This document shows, piece after piece, positions 45,234 through 50,293 of a DNA stretch of 50,293 nucleotides. The first letter of the stretch is position 1. The number at the start of each line of letters is the position of its first letter. Origin of the DNA: Conoideocrella luteorostrata (Eukaryota > Ascomycota > Sordariomycetes > Hypocreales > Clavicipitaceae); NCBI GenBank assembly GCA_032433595.1, contig JASWJB010000323.1, positions 1 to 50,293 on the forward strand, given 5' to 3'. The notes beneath the pieces are model-generated. The model saw only the letters and a program-made list of their open reading frames with translations. It did not search any database and was not told the origin of the DNA. Both the position numbers and the translations under genes were made by a program.

Positions 45234-45915
45234 AGATAGGTGGACATGGTAAATGATGAGTGAATGGCTTTGGTGGATTGCATTTCTGGCGCATGGGGCG
45301 ACGGACGGGCCAGCGACGGATTCGACTTTCTTCGGTGCATATGGCAGGAGTTTTGATTTGGGCGGACCAGGCGCAACTCAGGGTTGTTTCTTGCTAGACT
45401 TTAACTTAACTTCTCGCTCTAAATGAATATAATAGACAAGCGTGAACTTCAATTGCACAGTTCCATCTATTTTAAATATTTTTAGTCTTGTACATCATTG
45501 TGCAGCACTTGGTGACGCTGCATCCATTGAAACCTAGTTCCTCCACACAGAGCTCATGTGTCTCTCTCCAACATTGCAGATTTCGTTGCTGCAATGCTCA
45601 ACTTTCATGAAATCCACATGCCTGCAAGTACGTGCAAGGCGCTTTTGTTTTCGAATAAACCCAGGTCAAGTATTTTAAGGTCGCGTATTTTCCAATCTCC
45701 CATGGCTGTCTCCAAGCCATGGCGGCTGACGATGCAAGCCCATGTGGGATATCTGAGACAGGGATCCGAGGTGGATACACGCGGGGGAAGCTCTCTCGCG
45801 CGTGGGACTCGACCTCATACGCTCACCCCCTTCGTTTTGAGCTTCAGCTTCGCTTTTGGTCCCTTACTCATATCACCACTTAACTCATCCCACATGTCGT
45901 GAGACACGGCACACA
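45234..45915. other. Intergenic region between the cupin and ankyrin genes
   Basis: About 680 bp; no coding evidence. A 114-aa frame at 45558-45902 ends just before the proposed first exon of the ankyrin gene and cannot be spliced in frame to it with the donors I can see. Confidence 0.5.
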
Positions 45916-46691
45916 ATGTACGCTTCATTCCCTGGATTTCTCTTCGAGAATCAGTTAGCACTAATGAACCTCTACTTTGTAGGATCGACCCCTCGATTCG
46001 CTTGCGACGCGCCATACATGCCGGTGATGGCCTCTTGGCTAAACGGATTCTTGACTCGCATCCTTCTCTCCTCCACAACCCCGATTCATCCTTAGCGGGG
46101 CTCTCAAACTCGAATATGCATTTGGCAGCATCGCTTGGGCATAAATCTATCTGCGAAATTCTACTCGATGCTGGCCACGAAGAGCCATGCCCTGCCCTGA
46201 ACGAGAATCACCAAACTGGATTGATGTTGGCTTCTGGAGCAGGGCACTCCGAAGTCGTCCATTTACTATGCGAATACGATAGGAGCTGCATTCTTCGCAG
46301 GGATATCAGAGGCCGAGATGCTATCATGGAGGCCAGCATGGGGGGACACGACACTGCCTTACAGATTCTTTTGAAGTATGTTCCCGGTGGCCCGTCCGAT
46401 GCAGTTCAGCGGGCCGACCTTGAAGGGAACACGGCTTTGCACTTTGCCAGCAGCAAGGGGAATCTCTTGGGCCTCCGAACACTTCTTGCAGCTGGTGCAG
46501 ATGTTGAGCGTCGCAATATCTGGAATTGGACTCCTGCAGAGTATAGTGCTACGGTACAAGCAGAGGTCTATTTCAAAGGTCTGGTATCGGAAGTTGGGAA
46601 ACGTCAGCAAATGAAGAAGGAGATTGAAGCCACTAGAGGCAAGAAAGGCGGAACCGTGCGTGTCGTCGTGTCTGATAGCGACGGAGAGTGA
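45916..46691 (+). CDS. Ankyrin-repeat protein, YCR051W-like, with a possibly split start codon
   Basis: The coding frame from 45983 begins IDPSIRLRRAIHAGDGLLAK and continues through about five ankyrin repeats (NMHLAASLGHKSICEILLDA; LMLASGAGHSEVVHLLCEY; GNTALHFASSKGNLLGLRTL) to a Lys/Arg-rich tail ending in SDSDGE. No ATG precedes it in frame in the exon. An intron 45918-45982 (GTACGC donor, CACTAATG branch point, TTTGTAG acceptor) would join AT at 45916-45917 to G at 45983, making an initiator ATG across the splice and a 236-aa protein. That length and organisation match the small cytosolic ankyrin proteins of ascomycetes related to yeast YCR051W. Without splicing the first in-frame ATG is at 46116, which would cut off the first repeat. 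The reading frame is secure; the 5' end is inferred. Confidence 0.75.
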
Positions 46692-47399
46692 TGAGGATGA
46701 GGATTATGCTGATCCGGGGCTACTTTCGAACAATATGGGGCCGAATATGAAGAAACACCTTCCAGTTTTTTGAGCATCAATTTGTGCGACCGCCCCAGCA
46801 ACTCACCCCAACGGTAATTTTCACTATCCCGTCTCGCACATATGCTGTTCTTGGTCAGCAGCATCACATCTACTAGTTGCTGGATTGCCATACCAAACAC
46901 GTTTCACGACAATGCACCAAACACCATCACACCATAGTCATGTACTACAGTTAATCATCAGATATGATCGATTAATGACAAGCTGTGCCAGCTTCTCGTA
47001 GAAGCGATGATCAGATGCTTGCGTGGCATCCGTACCCACTGACTGCATATGGGTGAGACAGTTCGTCTGCATCATCCCTTGAGCATGTCACCTGGTGCAG
47101 TTGTGGTCGTGATGAGGAATTTTTGGAGATGGTAGCCATTGGTATGATTCACGAGGAACTTAGCCTTTTTACTACTTTCCTATCCAGGTTAGGCTACAGA
47201 CCTATTCGTACATCTTCGTCCGAACATCACGAACTGGATCATGTGTTCGACGCGCGTACAATGATTGAACGATCCATATGTTGTTCAGTCCCCGTGGAAT
47301 CTTAAATACTTCAACGGACTTTCACGAGGCAAGTTTTCCGTCAAATGGATATCACATCAATCTCCCTTGCTCGCATGGACAAGGCATCACCCAGACCTC
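46692..47399. other. Intergenic region downstream of the ankyrin gene
   Basis: About 700 bp with no recognisable gene. The following hypothetical gene may start up to 135 bp upstream of my choice, within this stretch. Confidence 0.5.
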
Positions 47400-48047
47400 A
47401 TGTCGACCTCACCCCGTGTTCAATTCAGGACGATTGACGTGAACAGCGATTGCCTTCCACATTCTGCAACTAAACTGGTTGTTGCACAATATCTTGAATC
47501 CTGTCAAGATACTCCGAGTTGGGCGTGGATCATTGTTGGGACTTTCTATGACCGACACGACCAGCCCTTGTGGATTACAGAGATACTGATTGCTCAAATT
47601 TGTGACGACTTGGAATCAGAGTACAGCGACTCTACCACCGCACTGTACTACGAAAGCGACGGAGATCCAGAATTTTGTGAGTACATATCATCATCATGAC
47701 ATGGAAACATGTTTGCTAGCTGGCCGTTGATTGCTACCTTGTGCTACCTACACCAGAGGCTCGATTCTCGATGCAGTATGGGGTCGGGAACTGATGGCTA
47801 ACTTCAAATAGCAGCCGACTCAACGGAGGAATCACAGCAAGATTTTTCCTCAGCTATTCCTTTCGAGCACTCCCCCGAACCCTATCTCCAATTCACTTCA
47901 AATACCCACCCACCAACGCCGCCTCTTTCTTACGCTTCCCCGCCGATTTGGGACCCCGTTGTACAAGGCCCAGTCCCGGGACATTGGCAAGCAAGATTTG
48001 ATCCTGCTTTACAGCACTGGATTCACACTTGGCAACCACAATTTTGA
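47400..48047 (+). CDS. Hypothetical protein
   Basis: I do not recognise a family. Two exons are proposed, 47400-47676 and 47812-48047, giving 170 aa; the intron has GTGAGT, GGCTAAC and a tandem AAATAGCAG acceptor, so one residue may be optional. The first half is mixed and contains Trp and acidic residues (SWAWIIVGTFYDRHDQPLWI; CDDLESEYSD). The second half is Pro/Ser/Trp-rich (THPPTPPLSYASPPIWDPV; ALQHWIHTWQPQF). There is no signal peptide, membrane segment or cysteine motif. The continuity of the frame across the intron with no stop is the main support. The start is uncertain; an in-frame ATG at 47265 would add 45 residues. It lies only 75 bp before the next gene on the same strand. Confidence 0.55.
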
Positions 48048-48122
48048 TTAGTTTCGAAATCCGGAATAGTAGCCGTTGGTTAAACTCGAATACGTATACG
48101 TTATTTCGGTAGTTACGACAGA

Positions 48123-48893
48123 ATGTCTGGAGGTTGGAATCCTGTCACTGGTCGCGACCAAAGTGGCGCAAGACCGAGTTTTGCTCCATTTGGAGCCCCG
48201 GTTCCCAGCCAGGGCCAGCCCTATATTCATCATTCTGGCGGACCTGGACATAATTATGGTACTTATGCTCACTTCAACCCGTGGGCTAGCGTTGCTTACG
48301 GAATGTATCCGGTAGGGAACCCCGGAATCCCACCTGCGCCAGCTGGGATTCCTGTAGCTCCTGGCTTTGCCCCTCCCGCTGCCTCGGGCGGCTTCTACAC
48401 GCAACAAACCTTCTCGTACCAGCCCAATGGAACGGGAAACATTCTCCCACGCCAACCTCAACCTTGGCCTGCCATCGATCCTACGATGCCCGCAGCACAA
48501 ATGACTAACTCTACAGGCGGCGTAGGCTGTGAGCCTGGTTATAATATGTTTTTTGCTGCTGAGCATACGAAAGCTCATGTTTTCCGATCAAACATCCCGC
48601 CTTGGCAGCTGCCAGCGACGGCCCAGCTTCCGTTTAAAGCAGTTCATATCCCCTGCAACACGACCCTTGAAGACTTGCTCAAAGGTTTCGGTTGCACGAA
48701 TCCAGTCCCCAAAAAGAATAAGGTATTTGAAATTCAGAGTGCTGGTGGCGGCAAGTGGTACAAGGGGTTGGAAGTAAACGGTGCGAGCAAGGATCTGTTG
48801 AAGAAATCCATCAAAGACGTTGGCTGGGACGCGACTCGGACGGGTAACCCGCGAGAAAAGCCCGTTGTATGCTTGTGGTTCTGTAAGGATTAA
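48123..48893 (+). CDS. Conserved-looking fungal protein of unknown function
   Basis: Single-exon 256-aa protein. Residues 1-125 are Pro/Gly/Ala/Tyr-rich and likely disordered. The last 125 residues look folded: CEPGYNMFFAAEHTKAHVF, then PFKAVHIPCNTTLEDLLKGF, KKNKVFEIQSAGGGKWYKGL and a basic end with VVCLWFCKD. I recall no named domain. There is no signal peptide or transmembrane segment. The disordered-then-folded layout and the good codon continuity argue for a real gene. The gap of 75 bp from the preceding gene is small for separate fungal transcripts, so the two might be misdrawn parts of one gene; joining them would need an intron removing the in-frame TGA at 48045. Confidence 0.65.
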   Translation: MSGGWNPVTGRDQSGARPSFAPFGAPVPSQGQPYIHHSGGPGHNYGTYAHFNPWASVAYGMYPVGNPGIPPAPAGIPVAPGFAPPAASGGFYTQQTFSYQPNGTGNILPRQPQPWPAIDPTMPAAQMTNSTGGVGCEPGYNMFFAAEHTKAHVFRSNIPPWQLPATAQLPFKAVHIPCNTTLEDLLKGFGCTNPVPKKNKVFEIQSAGGGKWYKGLEVNGASKDLLKKSIKDVGWDATRTGNPREKPVVCLWFCKD

Positions 48894-49523
48894 ACGATGG
48901 AATGTTGGAAGTTCAAGTGTCTGTGGGCCGATGTTGAAGGCGTGCTCTTTTATGATTTGTCCTGTGGGTTGATATCTTATGGGTAGCTGCAGATATAACA
49001 TAGGCTTGATGATGAAAAGTGGATTGGGAGGCGGTTCAAACGGAGAGGCTAACATGGAGAGGCTAACATGGAGGAAGCAAAGTCATCGATACGTAAGTTG
49101 CAGGGCTGGAAATGGGAGTGTGCTTTGCAAGGCGGTCTACTATTTGGGTGTTCGGAAATCAACGTTGTTCTTAGGTATTTGACTGAATGAAACGAGCTCA
49201 TGTTAATTTGCACTTTGAAATAGCCAGGAAAGACAGCCTTGCCAGTGTGTGTGTGTGTGTGCGTGCCAGTGTTGTTGTGCAGTTTAACCTTTTTTACACA
49301 AAAACGGACCACGATGACGCTTAACACAGCTTACAAAGTTCTGGTCAAAAATCTCTACACTATATTCACAAGCAAACCCGGCAATCTAGATCCAGCACCG
49401 CAGTTCATCAAAAAACACATAAGATTACAAGGACGGAAGGCAATCCAGCCCCGTCTCCCCCGTCAAGGTACAACACGAAATGAGACAAGTCTTGCTTGCT
49501 TGCTTGCTTGCTTGCGTGCTTGT
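48894..49523. other. Intergenic region with simple repeats
   Basis: About 630 bp between convergent genes. It has a TG-rich run near 49243-49264 and ends in the CTTG repeat described separately. No gene is seen. Confidence 0.55.
49491..49522. repeat. (CTTG)8 microsatellite next to the chitosanase stop codon
   Basis: Eight CTTG units, one of them CGTG. On the chitosanase strand it is (CAAG)n beginning one base after the TAG stop at 49526-49524, so it lies in the 3' UTR. Confidence 0.9.
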
Positions 49524-50293
49524 CTACTTGGGCAGGCCAGCAACAAGCTTATCACCCAAAGCCTTAATACTCTGCTCAAACTCTTTGGTGTTTTTGGCCT
49601 TCCAGTTGGCGCCGTTCTTGCCGGGAACGGCCTCCTGGCCAGGGAAGCCGATGTACAAGACGTCCTTGGGCCCATGGCCGTTGTTGCCATTGAGGCCGTC
49701 CTTGGGGAAGCACAGCTTGGCGAGAGCGAGGGACGCCTCTCCCGTGGATGTGCCCCCGTTTGTGTCGCCCCATACGCCGTAGAACTGTCATATCCTCACG
49801 GGTCAGCACTGGCAAGATGAACAACACAACACAACACAGCATGCTGTGGAAGACAGGAAAAAACAAACAGACTTACAACCTGGTTGTTACAGACCACAGC
49901 CATGACGCTCAGCGGCTTGAGTCCATGGCTCTGCGGGTTGAACGACGGGTTGCCGCCCTCGTTGCCGAACACGACGTACGGGTGCAGATTGGCATCCAAG
50001 TCCGGAATGCCGAACTTCTTGACGCTATCCACAAAGGCGGTTTGGCCCTGGCCGCTGGGGTCGTTGGCACAGTCGCCGGCGGCGTTGTTGGCCCCGTCGC
50101 AGTCGATGTCCATATTGTCGTAGTTGTTGTTGCCCTTGAGGAAAATGGCGTTCGGGATGTCGCTGCAGTAGACGGCGCCGCCGTTCATAGCGCCAGATAG
50201 GGATTTGCCGCAGCGACCATTCTGTTTGGTGAGGTTAGCGTCCTCTGTGTGTTTGTGTGTTTGTGTGTGTGAGTTTGTGTATGTATGTGTGTG
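49524..50293 (-). CDS. Chitosanase, glycoside hydrolase family 75 (5' end outside window)
   Basis: Partial gene; the last two exons are 50221-49877 and 49784-49524, about 202 codons, with the remaining N-terminal exon(s) and any signal peptide beyond the right edge. The sequence 50222-50293 is TG-rich intron with a GCTAAC branch point. GH75 features: [21 protein letters not shown], then [12 protein letters not shown], in which the acidic residues are the catalytic region of the Fusarium enzyme, then [15 protein letters not shown] joined across the 92-nt intron to [11 protein letters not shown], and [10 protein letters not shown]. The enzyme hydrolyses chitosan; family members are secreted. 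It could serve wall remodelling or nutrition. Spliced frame continuity and motif order make the family assignment strong. Confidence 0.92.

Noticed and set aside
49239..49820. 193-aa plus-strand frame
   Set aside because: It runs over the CTTG repeat and antisense to the chitosanase exon, which has clear GH75 motifs.
49524..50293. CRISPR-like or tandem array from the TG- and CTTG-rich DNA at the right end
   Set aside because: These are simple microsatellites without spacers, in a eukaryotic genome.

Overview
This window is nuclear DNA of a filamentous ascomycete (Pezizomycotina), probably a Sordariomycete close to Hypocreales. The evidence is many short (45-135 nt) GT-AG introns with CTAAC/CTAAT branch points, monocistronic genes on both strands, intron-bearing tRNA genes, and fungal families: a TeaR/Mod5-like cell-end protein with a CaaX end, a HET-protein remnant, a GH75 chitosanase and spherulin-like cupins. 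The species was not identified. Every exon structure was spliced by eye and is not supported by transcripts.

Layout. 136-219: tRNA-Ile. 1.2-7.6 kb: two convergent pairs of catabolic or secondary-metabolism-type enzymes, namely an alpha/beta hydrolase facing a PRISE-like SDR and a glutathione S-transferase facing a PsiD-like decarboxylase of the phosphatidylserine decarboxylase family. 8.6-10 kb: a TeaR-like polarity protein. 10-17 kb: mostly non-coding, containing a composite repeat at 13.28-16.34 kb in which two inverted ~230-bp MITE-like copies bracket a 2.3 kb core and are themselves bracketed by ~130-bp direct repeats. 17.0-18.1 kb: an MPPED-type metallophosphoesterase. 18.1-29.9 kb: a region without intact genes that holds a decayed full-length ABC-C transporter (22.6-26.0 kb).

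29.9-50.3 kb returns to dense housekeeping-type genes: a J-domain protein, tRNA-Phe, allantoinase (purine catabolism), Coq1-type polyprenyl diphosphate synthase (ubiquinone side chain), a Vma12-like V-ATPase assembly factor, a protein with an Eco1-type zinc finger but no acetyltransferase, a 5'-truncated HET-protein remnant, an RBR E3 ubiquitin ligase, a secreted spherulin-like cupin, an ankyrin protein whose start codon seems split by an intron, two unrecognised genes, and a GH75 chitosanase running off the right edge.

The genes do not form one obvious pathway. The first four enzymes are the only group compact and thematically close enough to suggest a small metabolic cluster, and that is inference. 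The most unusual structures are the 13.3-16.3 kb composite element and a 9-bp word, TACGGAGTA/TACTCCGTA, found at least 15 times, always outside genes.
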